From an uncultured Alphaproteobacteria bacterium (GTDB lineage: Bacteria > Pseudomonadota > Alphaproteobacteria > Sneathiellales > Sneathiellaceae): a stretch of DNA of 13,313 bases. The stretch covers positions 1 through 13,313 of the forward strand of contig CALEMG010000296.1 of the NCBI GenBank assembly GCA_937910835.1. Direction: 5' to 3'. The notes under the pieces were generated by a model, which saw only the letters and a program-made list of their open reading frames with translations, ran no database searches and was not told the DNA's origin. Of the stretch, positions 6,836 to 13,313 are shown one piece after another (the first letter of the stretch is position 1; each line of letters starts with the position of its first letter). A program made the position numbers and the translations under genes.

Positions 6836-6900
6836 AATGCAAAAACTCATTTCGTTACCTGAAAGTATTCCAAATGGTCACCGAAATGAATTTTTGCATT
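6836..6900. terminator. Bidirectional intrinsic terminator between convergent genes
   Basis: Arms 6836-6854 and 6882-6900 are 19-base inverted repeats with one mismatch, separated by 27 bases. The inner part (CTCATTTCG / CGAAATGA) can extend imperfectly into GTTACC / GGTCAC. An A5 run lies on the outer left and a T5 run on the outer right, so a hairpin followed by a U tract forms in either direction. It sits between the small transporter stop (6826) and the cysteine synthase stop (6915). Confidence 0.72.
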
Positions 6901-6914
6901 AGTCCGTGTTATTG

Positions 6915-8009
6915 TTACTCAGTCGGCATATGAAAGCCCGGCGTTGAGAGGGAAAGGGCAATTTCATCGTCTGTCATATCCTCAACGATATTTTCAAACA
7001 GTGGTGAAGAAAGATAGCGTTCTCCTGTGTCGGGTAGCATACAAAGAATAACCGATCCTGGTGCCGCCTTTTCGGCAATTTTCATGGCAACGGCGAAGGT
7101 CGATCCGCCCGATATACCGGTGAAAATTCCTTCCTTTTGCGCCAGTTTCTGCGACCATTCTATTCCTTCCGGGCCTGCGATCGGAATGAGTTCATCATAG
7201 TATCCCTGATCCAGAGACTCCTGAAGGACAAGTGGGATAAAATCCGGGGTCCAACCCTGGATCGGATGGGGTTCGAATGATTTATGACCCTCACTCGGGG
7301 AGCCGCTTGCATCGCGCTCTTGGGTAACGCCACTGCCGACGAGTTGTGCATTCGCCGGTTCCGTCAGAATAATCTTGGTTTCCGGCCGTTCCCTTTTCAG
7401 GACACGGGATACGCCGGTCATCGTACCGCCCGTTCCATACCCGCTGACCCAGTAGTCAAGGCGATGCCCATTGAAGTCGGAGATGATTTCTCGCGCCGTC
7501 GTATTTTCATGGATCAGTGCGTTATCGGCAGTTTCAAACTGACGCGCGAGAAACCAGCCATTTGCCTCTGCCAGTTCCTTTGCCTTTTGATACATGCCGA
7601 AGCCCTTTGCCGCCCGCGGTGTGAGAACTACTTTCGCGCCAAGAAAGCGCATCAATTTTCGCCGCTCAATCGAAAAGCTGTCAGCCATCGTGACGACAAG
7701 AGAGTACCCCTTGGCCGCACATACCATGGCAAGGCCGATGCCCGTATTACCGCTGGTCGCCTCGATAACGGTTTGGCCCGGTTTCAAATCTCCACGCTTT
7801 TCCGCCTGTTCAATTATCGAAATCGCGAGCCGGTCCTTAACGGAAGCCGCTGGATTAAAAAATTCCGCCTTCACATATAACTCGATACCTTCAGGCGCAA
7901 GGCGGTTAACGCGAATGCAGGGCGTATTGCCAATAGTGTCGACGATAGAATTATAAAGTTGCCCTAATCCGTCTGTTGTGCGCGTGTCTCCTTGAGGGTT
8001 CTGGTTCAT
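6915..8009 (-). CDS. cysK: PLP-dependent cysteine synthase (O-acetylserine sulfhydrylase family)
   Basis: A 364-residue fold-type II PLP enzyme that makes cysteine from O-acetylserine and sulfide in the cytosol. Visible are the Schiff-base lysine in 'NPAASVKDR' (52-60, K58), the substrate loop 'TSGNTG' (85-90), the phosphate-binding 'GTGGT' (192-196) and the serine contacting the pyridine nitrogen in 'SGGST' (300-304), with 'LPDTGERYLS' at 325-334. The common CysK length is about 310-325. The extra residues are an N-terminal leader of about 18, a hydrophilic insert around 221-247 and a C-terminal tail. ATG 8009 has GGGAG 6 bases upstream. It stands alone, convergent with the small transporter and divergent from the liv operon. 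A related activity (CysM, cystathionine beta-synthase, O-phosphoserine use) is possible, but CysK fits best. Confidence 0.88.
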   Translation of the reverse strand: MNQNPQGDTRTTDGLGQLYNSIVDTIGNTPCIRVNRLAPEGIELYVKAEFFNPAASVKDRLAISIIEQAEKRGDLKPGQTVIEATSGNTGIGLAMVCAAKGYSLVVTMADSFSIERRKLMRFLGAKVVLTPRAAKGFGMYQKAKELAEANGWFLARQFETADNALIHENTTAREIISDFNGHRLDYWVSGYGTGGTMTGVSRVLKRERPETKIILTEPANAQLVGSGVTQERDASGSPSEGHKSFEPHPIQGWTPDFIPLVLQESLDQGYYDELIPIAGPEGIEWSQKLAQKEGIFTGISGGSTFAVAMKIAEKAAPGSVILCMLPDTGERYLSSPLFENIVEDMTDDEIALSLSTPGFHMPTE

Positions 8010-8240
8010 TTTTCACTCCCGTTTTATTGGTGCCCGGCCCCGATTGCCCAGCGTTTAAGAAAAACTAAAATTGTTATAAAGATGGTCTAACGATACCGTG
8101 TTGAAGCAACAAATCTAACTCATTTCACAGTTGGAGAATATGGCGATATTATCGTTGTTAGCACGCGGCGCAACATGTGTGTTTTCTAATGTTTTTGTAA
8201 GGCGCTTTTTATGTGTGGAGGTTGCCGGCCGCCGATGCAT
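8010..8240. other. Upstream region of the cysteine synthase gene, no gene seen
   Basis: Beyond the cysteine synthase ribosome site (GGGAG on the minus strand, 8016-8020) I see no convincing open frame or RNA gene. A TATAAC about 70 bases upstream of the start on the minus strand could be a -10 element, but no matching -35 is evident. The segment ends in GC-rich GCCGGCCGCCG just before the AT-rich block. Confidence 0.4.
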
Positions 8241-8349
8241 TAAATTTCTATTACATAGTAATTAAATTGATTTTTATTTTATTGTTAATAATAAATAAAA
8301 GTAATTATTTTAATTTATTTAGTTTGTATTTATAAAATGATTTATATTG
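8241..8349. other. Extremely AT-rich, gene-free block upstream of the liv promoter
   Basis: By direct count, 8241-8340 holds only 9 G or C in 100 bases, against roughly half in the neighbouring genes. It has A- and T-runs and small dyads such as ATTAC-ATA-GTAAT (8250-8262). It begins directly after GCCGGCCGCCGATGCAT and ends some 40 bases before the liv -35. It could be a curved or UP-element-like upstream activator, a nucleoid-protein binding site, or an acquired remnant. Confidence 0.55.
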
Positions 8350-8390
8350 CAAATGCGAACAAAAAATACTGCACTTTTTGAAAAGTTTTA

Positions 8391-8420
8391 TTGACGCTGA
8401 ATGAAACGCTTGCCTATACT
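8391..8420 (+). promoter_or_regulatory. Sigma70-type promoter of the liv operon
   Basis: TTGACG (8391-8396) and TATACT (8415-8420) are separated by 18 bases and each matches the consensus at 5 of 6 positions. Transcription should begin near 8427, leaving a leader of about 75 bases before livH. It is the clearest promoter in the window. Confidence 0.7.
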
Positions 8421-8427
8421 TTTGAGA

Positions 8428-8461
8428 TCACCGTATTCGTCCGCTAAATGATACGGAGTGA
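8428..8461 (+). promoter_or_regulatory. Dyad in the liv leader, possible operator or hairpin
   Basis: CCGTAT (8431-8436) and ATACGG (8451-8456) are perfect inverse copies around a 14-base loop; TCA and TGA extend the stem past a two-base bulge. It lies at the predicted transcription start, where a TetR- or GntR-type repressor could block initiation. An A-rich stretch follows rather than a T run, so it is not a rightward terminator. Confidence 0.4.
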
Positions 8462-8489
8462 AAAAACTAAAAAAAATCGGACAATTAGT

Positions 8490-8495
8490 GGGAGG
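8490..8495 (+). promoter_or_regulatory. Strong ribosome binding site that decides a CTG start for livH
   Basis: GGGAGG, near-perfect Shine-Dalgarno, ends 5 bases before CTG 8501. An in-frame TAG at 8486 leaves no ATG, GTG or TTG between it and GTG 8534. CTG 8501 is therefore the best-placed start. Confidence 0.6.
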
Positions 8496-8500
8496 CTATC

Positions 8501-9394
8501 CTGTTTGAATTTTTTCAGTTAGTTATCGGGGGTGTGTCTATCGGGTGTATCTATGCCCTTGTCGCCCTCGGTTTCGTATTGATTTATAAGGCGACGGAGG
8601 TCGTCAACTTTGCTCAAGGCGAGTTGATGATGCTTGGTGCTTTTCTTGCCTATACCTTTATTTCCATTCTCGGATGGAACTACTGGGCGGGTGCCGCTGC
8701 GGCAATCTTCTGCATGTTCTTCATCGGGAACTTCGTGGATCGCATATTTCTTCGCCCGGTACTGGGGCAACCGCAATTTTCCATTGTCATGGTTACCATC
8801 GGCTTTGGGTATATGGCGCGAAGTGGGGCGGGTATGATTCCTGGTTGGGGGACGGAGACCTATGCGATTTCCACGCCATTTTCCAGTGAGGGGATGAACC
8901 TGGTTCCGGAATCGGTCGGCTCTCTCGTCATATCGCAAACGGATCTGTCTGTGATTATCGCGACAGTCATTCTCTGCGCAGTCCTATATGCCTTTTTCAC
9001 CCATACGCGGCTTGGCATTGCCATGCAGGCGTCTTCACAAAACCAGCTTGCCGCTTATTATATGGGTATTCCGGTCAAGGCTGTCTTTTCGATGATTTGG
9101 GGCATAAGCGCAGCGGTGGCGGCGGCGGCGGGCATCCTTCTTGCGCCGACCACCTTGATTGATACCAGTATGGGTTTTATCGGATTGAAGGCCTTTCCGG
9201 CCGCTGTGCTTGGGGGCTTCGGTTCCATTCCTGGTGCTGTCGTCGGTGGGCTGATTATTGGTATCATCGAAACGCTCGCGGGGTTCTATCTGCCACCCGG
9301 CTTTAAGAATGTGGCGGCTTATGTAGTGCTGCTCGTTGTGTTGGTTGTCCGGCCGCAGGGGCTGTTCGGTCAGAAGACTGGAAAGAGAGTGTAG
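8501..9394 (+). CDS. livH: Branched-chain amino acid-type ABC transporter permease LivH
   Basis: With the CTG start the protein has 297 residues, normal for LivH. The N-terminus 'FFQLVIGGVSIGCIYALVAL' is the typical first membrane helix, and 'VVNFAQGELMMLGAF' is the LivH signature. About eight hydrophobic segments follow, and the C-terminal 'VLVVRPQGLFG' is characteristic. LivH and LivM form the inner-membrane channel of a HAAT-family importer for leucine-like amino acids or, in many soil and marine bacteria, for urea, amides or aromatic and aliphatic acids. Starting at GTG 8534 would remove 11 residues of the first helix and leave the strong ribosome site 38 bases away, so I prefer CTG 8501. 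It is the first gene of the operon, ending 2 bases before livM. Confidence 0.88.
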   Translation: MFEFFQLVIGGVSIGCIYALVALGFVLIYKATEVVNFAQGELMMLGAFLAYTFISILGWNYWAGAAAAIFCMFFIGNFVDRIFLRPVLGQPQFSIVMVTIGFGYMARSGAGMIPGWGTETYAISTPFSSEGMNLVPESVGSLVISQTDLSVIIATVILCAVLYAFFTHTRLGIAMQASSQNQLAAYYMGIPVKAVFSMIWGISAAVAAAAGILLAPTTLIDTSMGFIGLKAFPAAVLGGFGSIPGAVVGGLIIGIIETLAGFYLPPGFKNVAAYVVLLVVLVVRPQGLFGQKTGKRV

Positions 9395-9396
9395 GC

Positions 9397-10506
9397 ATGC
9401 GGTTTCTTTTTAAAACAGATTATGACCAGGATATCCGAATTGCGAAACACTCAGGATACTACTGGTCTTACGGGCTGCTGCTGCTGATCGTCATTGCTGC
9501 GCCTTATTTTTTGGAAGGCTATTATATAGGCCAGATGACGCAGCTTTATATCATTGCTATGGCGGGCGTTGGTTTGATGCTTCTCGCGGGATATACCGGC
9601 TTGGTCAGCCTTGGGCATGCGGCATTTTTCGGTATCGGTGCCTATACGGAAGCGGTGCTTACAAGCAATGGGGTTCCGCTACCATTTGTGGAGGAGCCGG
9701 TTATCTTCCCATTCGTCATTTCCATGCCGCTTGCGGCCATTTTTGCGGCGCTGGCAGGTGTGGCAATTGGCGTTCCGGTTTTGCGCCTGACAGGGATTTA
9801 CCTGGCTATCGCAACATTCGCCTTTGCCTTGGTGATTGAGGAGATTCTCTCGCGGTGGGAGAGCGTGACCAACGGTTATACGGGGCTTTTAGTGGAATCT
9901 CTCTATATCGGGGATACAGAGCTTACAGATGGCGCGCCTTTTTACTTTCTGTGCCTCGGGTTGCTGGTCCTCGTTATATTGATGTCGATTAACCTTCTGC
10001 GATCCCCAACGGGGCGCGCGATGATGGCCATACGTGACTCGGAGGTTTCCGCGCAAAGCATGGGTGTCAATCTGGCGCGTGTGAAAACCACTGCCTTTGC
10101 GTTAAGTGCCGGGATTACAGGCCTTGCGGGTGCCTTGTTTGCACATAAGCTGGGTTTCCTCTCCCCGGAGAGTTTCACGGTGTTCCAGTCTCTGGAACTG
10201 CTGGTGCTGGTTGTTGTTGGAGGGATTGGGTCACTTCATGGAGCGATATTCGGCGCAATATTCGTGTTGGCCCTGCCTCAGGGATTGGCCATTCTGAAGG
10301 ACTATCTGCCAACGGCTATCGCTGAGACGCCGGGAATGGAGCCCTTTATTTTTGGTTTGATCCTGGTGCTGGTCATTATTTTTGAACCTTATGGCATTTA
10401 TGGCCGCTGGTTGAAGATAAAGCATTATTTCCAGATGTTCCCTGTCTACAAGAAGGCCACCTTCAAGCGTCAAAAAGCCTATATGAAGTCGGAACGATTG
10501 AAATGA
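9397..10506 (+). CDS. livM: Branched-chain amino acid-type ABC transporter permease LivM
   Basis: A 369-residue polytopic permease. After a hydrophilic N-terminus of about 25 residues come the signature 'LLAGYTGLVSLGHAAFFGIG' and the cytoplasmic coupling region 'SPTGRAMMAIRDSEVSAQSM', which contacts the ATPases. Late helices 'LVLVVVGGIGSLHGAIFGA' and 'FGLILVLVIIFEPYGIYGRW' close the core. It pairs with LivH as the second channel subunit. The start ATG is 2 bases after the livH stop, and its TGA overlaps the livG ATG (ATGA), so translation is likely coupled. A basic tail of about 30 residues after 'GRWLKIKHYF' is longer than in the E. coli protein and common in alphaproteobacterial homologues (from memory). 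The transported substrate is not fixed by the sequence. Confidence 0.92.
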   Translation: MRFLFKTDYDQDIRIAKHSGYYWSYGLLLLIVIAAPYFLEGYYIGQMTQLYIIAMAGVGLMLLAGYTGLVSLGHAAFFGIGAYTEAVLTSNGVPLPFVEEPVIFPFVISMPLAAIFAALAGVAIGVPVLRLTGIYLAIATFAFALVIEEILSRWESVTNGYTGLLVESLYIGDTELTDGAPFYFLCLGLLVLVILMSINLLRSPTGRAMMAIRDSEVSAQSMGVNLARVKTTAFALSAGITGLAGALFAHKLGFLSPESFTVFQSLELLVLVVVGGIGSLHGAIFGAIFVLALPQGLAILKDYLPTAIAETPGMEPFIFGLILVLVIIFEPYGIYGRWLKIKHYFQMFPVYKKATFKRQKAYMKSERLK

Positions 10507-11261
10507 GTTTTTTCAAAGCGGAAAATCTGGCGATTAACTTCGGTGGCGTTAAGGCAGTCGATGGAGTTAATTTCGAGATCAATAAGGGCGAATGTTTTAC
10601 CATTATCGGGCCGAACGGTGCTGGCAAAACGACGATATTTAATCTGATTAGCCGAATATATGATTCTACCGAAGGCAAGATGACATTTGACGGTCAAGAT
10701 ATCACCAAAGTACCGCCGCATGCCATCGCCAGCCTTGGCATCGCCCGGACATTCCAGAATATAGAGCTGTTTGAGCATGCGTCCGTATTGCAGAATTTGC
10801 TGGTCGGGCGCCATTGTCATTCGAAAACAAATATATTCTCTGAATTGGCTTTCACTCCATCAATGCGCAGAACTGAAATAGCGCACCGTGAAAAAGTGGA
10901 AGAGGTGATCGACTTCCTTGATTTACAGCACTACCGGGAAAGCCTGATCATGAACCTGCCATATGGGGTGCGCAAGGTGGTTGAGCTTGGCCGGGCGCTT
11001 TGCACTGAGCCCAAGCTTATATTGCTTGATGAGCCTTCTTCGGGTCTCAATGTCGAAGAGACTCAGGATATGTCGTTCTGGATCGACGATATCAAAAAGG
11101 ATCTCGGTATCACAGTGCTGATGGTTGAGCATGACATGGGATTGGTATCGGAAGTGTCTGATCAGGTGTTGGTACTGAACTACGGACGGATGCTGGCATT
11201 CGGTTCTCCCCAGGATGTGCAGAATGATCCGGAAGTTATCAAGGCCTATCTGGGAGAGTGA
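10503..11261 (+). CDS. livG: Branched-chain amino acid-type ABC transporter ATPase LivG
   Basis: A 252-residue cytoplasmic ATPase. Walker A is 'GPNGAGKT' (36-43), the Q-loop 'ARTFQN' (81-86, Q85), Walker B 'LILLDEP' (172-178) and the switch histidine is in 'VEHDMG' (208-213, H210). The signature motif is degenerate, reading 'LPYGVRK' (152-158) instead of LSGGQ. That is normal for LivG and shows it is the LivG rather than the LivF subunit. With LivF it forms the ATP-hydrolysing dimer under LivH/LivM. It starts in the ATGA overlap with livM and ends 2 bases before the livF ATG. Confidence 0.92.
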   Translation: MSFFKAENLAINFGGVKAVDGVNFEINKGECFTIIGPNGAGKTTIFNLISRIYDSTEGKMTFDGQDITKVPPHAIASLGIARTFQNIELFEHASVLQNLLVGRHCHSKTNIFSELAFTPSMRRTEIAHREKVEEVIDFLDLQHYRESLIMNLPYGVRKVVELGRALCTEPKLILLDEPSSGLNVEETQDMSFWIDDIKKDLGITVLMVEHDMGLVSEVSDQVLVLNYGRMLAFGSPQDVQNDPEVIKAYLGE

Positions 11262-11263
11262 AG

Positions 11264-12037
11264 ATGAGTGATGCGATCCTGAAAGTCCGCAATATTGAAA
11301 CCTATTACGGCCCGATCATGGCAATTCGCGGCATTTCGATAGATGTACGTGAGGGACAGATCGCAACGGTTCTGGGAGCGAACGGCGCCGGAAAAACGAC
11401 GATCCTGAAAACCGTCAGCGGTATTATGGACCCGCAAAAGGGCACTGTGGAATTCAACGGGCAGGAAATTCAGAAACGCGACCCTGACTGGGTGATGCGT
11501 CAGGGGATCAGCCATGTCCCCGAAGGACGGGAAGTATTTCCGTTTCTATCGGTTCATGACAATCTGATGATGGGTGCCTACACCCGAAAAGATCGGGACG
11601 GGATCGCTCAGGATGTTGAGCTTGTCCACAGCTATTTTCCGATTTTGAAAGAACGCGGGGATCAGCCGGCGGGGCAGCTCTCAGGCGGAGAGCAGCAAAT
11701 GCTGTCGATTAGCCGGGCGTTGATGGCGCGGCCTAAGTTGATGTTGCTGGATGAGCCCAGTCTCGGCCTTAGCCCGCGGTTGGTGAAGGAAATTTTTACG
11801 ATCATCAAACGACTGAATGTGGAGCAGGGCATGACGATGCTCCTGGTAGAGCAGAATGCCAATATTGCGCTTCATACGGCGGATTTCGGCTATGTTCTGG
11901 AAGTGGGGCGCATCGTTATGGAAGATACGACTGATCACCTTCTGCAAAAAGAGGATATCCGGGAATTTTATCTCGGCATTCAGGACCATGGTGTTCGTGG
12001 TAAGCGCCGTTGGAAAAAACGTAAGACTTGGCGATAG
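11264..12037 (+). CDS. livF: Branched-chain amino acid-type ABC transporter ATPase LivF
   Basis: A 257-residue ATPase with Walker A 'GANGAGKT' (38-45), an intact signature 'LSGGEQQ' (139-145), Walker B 'LMLLDEP' (159-165) and 'VEQNAN' (195-200) in the switch region, where the histidine is replaced by glutamine as usual in LivF. ATG 11264 has GGAGAG 6 bases upstream. A GTG two codons earlier overlaps the livG stop and is less likely. The C-terminus carries a short strongly basic tail, 'GKRRWKKRKTWR' (246-257), beyond the E. coli end. Similar tails occur in transporters encoded beside acyl-CoA ligases, from memory. It is followed after 24 bases by the acyl-CoA ligase. Confidence 0.92.
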   Translation: MSDAILKVRNIETYYGPIMAIRGISIDVREGQIATVLGANGAGKTTILKTVSGIMDPQKGTVEFNGQEIQKRDPDWVMRQGISHVPEGREVFPFLSVHDNLMMGAYTRKDRDGIAQDVELVHSYFPILKERGDQPAGQLSGGEQQMLSISRALMARPKLMLLDEPSLGLSPRLVKEIFTIIKRLNVEQGMTMLLVEQNANIALHTADFGYVLEVGRIVMEDTTDHLLQKEDIREFYLGIQDHGVRGKRRWKKRKTWR

Positions 12038-12061
12038 GATAGTCTGAGGCTGAAGGAAAAT

Positions 12062-13313
12062 ATGAATGCAATGAATTACCCACCAACGGAAATCGATGGC
12101 ACGACGACGACTTGCCAACTCTTCTGGAAGCGTGTCAAGCAACATGACAAGAAGATTGCGATGCGTGAAAAGGATTTCGGCATCTGGCAAACGATTACGT
12201 GGTCTGAGTATGGCGACAAAGCGCGTGCTTGTGGGCTGGGTTTGGTCGCGCTTGGCCTTAAACGCGGCGAGACTGTTTCGATCCTAAGCGATAATAACCC
12301 CGAATGGCTCTATCTGGATATGGGCATATTATGTGTCGGAGGGGTAAGTAACGGCGTCTATACGACGGATAGTGCGAAGCAGGTGGAGTATCTGTGCCAG
12401 GATTCAAGGACACGGGTTTTCGTTGCGGAGAATGAAGAGCAGCTCGATAAAATACTGGAGGTGCGGGAACGACTGCCAGATCTTGTGAAGATCGTTGTTC
12501 TTGACATGGAAGGGCTGCGTGATTTTCAGGATGATATGGTCATTAGTATCGAGGAACTCTATCAACTCGGCGAGGAATACCACAAGGAGCATCCAGATTT
12601 CTGGGAAGAACAGATTGCTCTCTCCAAACCCGAAGACTTGGCAATCCTGATATATACTTCCGGTACAACAGGTCCGCCAAAAGGGGCAATGATCTCGCAT
12701 CGGAATCTGATGTTTCAGATATCGAATTTGACGCCGATCATTGATTTTGGACCGGAAGATGAGCAGCTTTCCTTCTTGCCGCTGTGCCATGTCGCAGAGC
12801 GGTCTTTTAGCGTCTTCCTACCGTTGTTCGCAGGCTCCGTAATCAATTTTGCTGAGGGGCCGGACACGGTGCCGGAGAATATCCGGGAAGTCTCGCCGAC
12901 TGTCTTTTTCGCTGTACCGCGTATCTGGGAAAAATTTTATTCGGCGATAACATTGCAGTTGAAGGAAGCGACGGGACTGCAGCAGCTGGCCTATAAGATG
13001 GCAATCGGTGCGGGCTACAGAATTGCGGAGCGGAAACTTGACGGTGAAACGCCGAGTAAATGGGAAGAGTTTAAATTCTGGTTGGCGGATTATTTGGTTC
13101 TCAAAAACGTAAAACGCCTTTTGGGGCTGGACCGTGCCCATTATCTTGGTTCCGGCGCCGCACCAATATCACCGGATCTGATTAAGTGGTATTGGGCACT
13201 CGGCCTTAGCATGTATGAGGTATATGGGCAGACGGAAAATACCGGCGTTGCGACAACCAACCTACCAGATCAATACAAGCTCGGTACAGTGGGGGTGGCC
13301 GCGCCGAAGACTG
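12062..13313 (+). CDS. Long-chain acyl-CoA synthetase-like AMP-forming ligase, N-terminal 417 residues
   Basis: Runs off the right edge, with 417 codons present of an expected 600 or more. It is an ANL-superfamily adenylating enzyme: P-loop-like 'YTSGTTGPPKG' (198-208), 'LPLCHVAER' (239-247), typical of the long-chain acyl-CoA synthetase branch, 'GSGAAPIS' (363-370) and A5 motif 'YGQTENTG' (388-395). Such enzymes turn a carboxylic acid, ATP and CoA into acyl-CoA, AMP and diphosphate. ATG 12062 has AAGGA 4 bases upstream; ATG 12071 is the only nearby alternative. It starts 24 bases after livF, so it belongs to the liv operon, suggesting the imported compound is a carboxylate activated on entry (inference). 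Whether it prefers fatty, aromatic or other acids cannot be read from this part. Confidence 0.9.
   Translation, partial: MNAMNYPPTEIDGTTTTCQLFWKRVKQHDKKIAMREKDFGIWQTITWSEYGDKARACGLGLVALGLKRGETVSILSDNNPEWLYLDMGILCVGGVSNGVYTTDSAKQVEYLCQDSRTRVFVAENEEQLDKILEVRERLPDLVKIVVLDMEGLRDFQDDMVISIEELYQLGEEYHKEHPDFWEEQIALSKPEDLAILIYTSGTTGPPKGAMISHRNLMFQISNLTPIIDFGPEDEQLSFLPLCHVAERSFSVFLPLFAGSVINFAEGPDTVPENIREVSPTVFFAVPRIWEKFYSAITLQLKEATGLQQLAYKMAIGAGYRIAERKLDGETPSKWEEFKFWLADYLVLKNVKRLLGLDRAHYLGSGAAPISPDLIKWYWALGLSMYEVYGQTENTGVATTNLPDQYKLGTVGVAAPKT

Noticed and set aside
7284..7880. A 198-codon plus-strand frame
   Set aside because: Antisense to the cysteine synthase gene, which carries all PLP motifs; the frame has no domain-like features.
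8428..8480. The liv leader dyad as an attenuator or terminator
   Set aside because: The hairpin is followed by A-rich sequence instead of a T run, so it would not terminate rightward transcription. It is kept only as a possible operator.
1..13313. CRISPR arrays, tRNA/rRNA genes, insertion sequences, phage or defence genes
   Set aside because: Reading both strands gave no spaced direct repeats, no cloverleaf-like T-loop sequence (GGTTCGAATCC type) and no transposase, integrase or nuclease frames.

Overview
The window looks like ordinary chromosome from a free-living, probably aquatic alphaproteobacterium of moderate GC content. Pointers are a PlcP-type metallophosphoesterase next to a GT4 glycosyltransferase, a UbiA/HAD fusion, a LivHMGF block followed by an acyl-CoA ligase, and a photolyase. 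The order is not certain (Rhodospirillales or Sneathiella-like would be a guess). I found no tRNA, rRNA, CRISPR array, transposase or phage gene. Eleven protein genes are supported, two of them cut by the window edges.

Region 1 (1-3138) is a putative phosphate-limitation lipid-remodelling locus. Leftward run a PlcP-like metallophosphoesterase, a GT4 glycosyltransferase that overlaps it by 73 bases, and the start of a DNA photolyase. Rightward and divergent runs a diacylglycerol-kinase-like lipid kinase. The shared intergenic region holds an 18-bp PHO-box-like direct repeat and a third, inverted copy of its 9-mer core. The inferred cycle is phospholipid to diacylglycerol (PlcP), diacylglycerol to glycolipid (GT4), and diacylglycerol back to phosphatidic acid (kinase).

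Region 2 (3135-6900) holds a GT-C (PMT/ArnT-like) membrane glycosyltransferase pointing left. Diverging from it are a HAD-UbiA fusion resembling decaprenyl-phosphate phosphoribosyltransferase and a four-helix ArnE/ArnF/EmrE-like small transporter. Together they could make a polyprenyl-phosphate pentose, flip it across the inner membrane and transfer it to an envelope acceptor. This is the best candidate for an undescribed system here. A 19-bp inverted repeat closes the region as a probable bidirectional terminator.

Region 3 (6915-8009) is a PLP-dependent cysteine synthase on the minus strand. It is followed by about 490 bases without a gene. This gap contains a block with only 9 G/C in 100 bases, a good sigma70-type promoter and a leader dyad.

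Region 4 (8501-13313) is a tightly packed rightward operon: LivH (apparently started by a rare CTG codon), LivM, LivG, LivF and a long-chain acyl-CoA synthetase-like ligase that runs off the right edge. It suggests uptake of a carboxylic acid or amino-acid-like substrate linked to CoA activation. No periplasmic binding protein is visible in the window.
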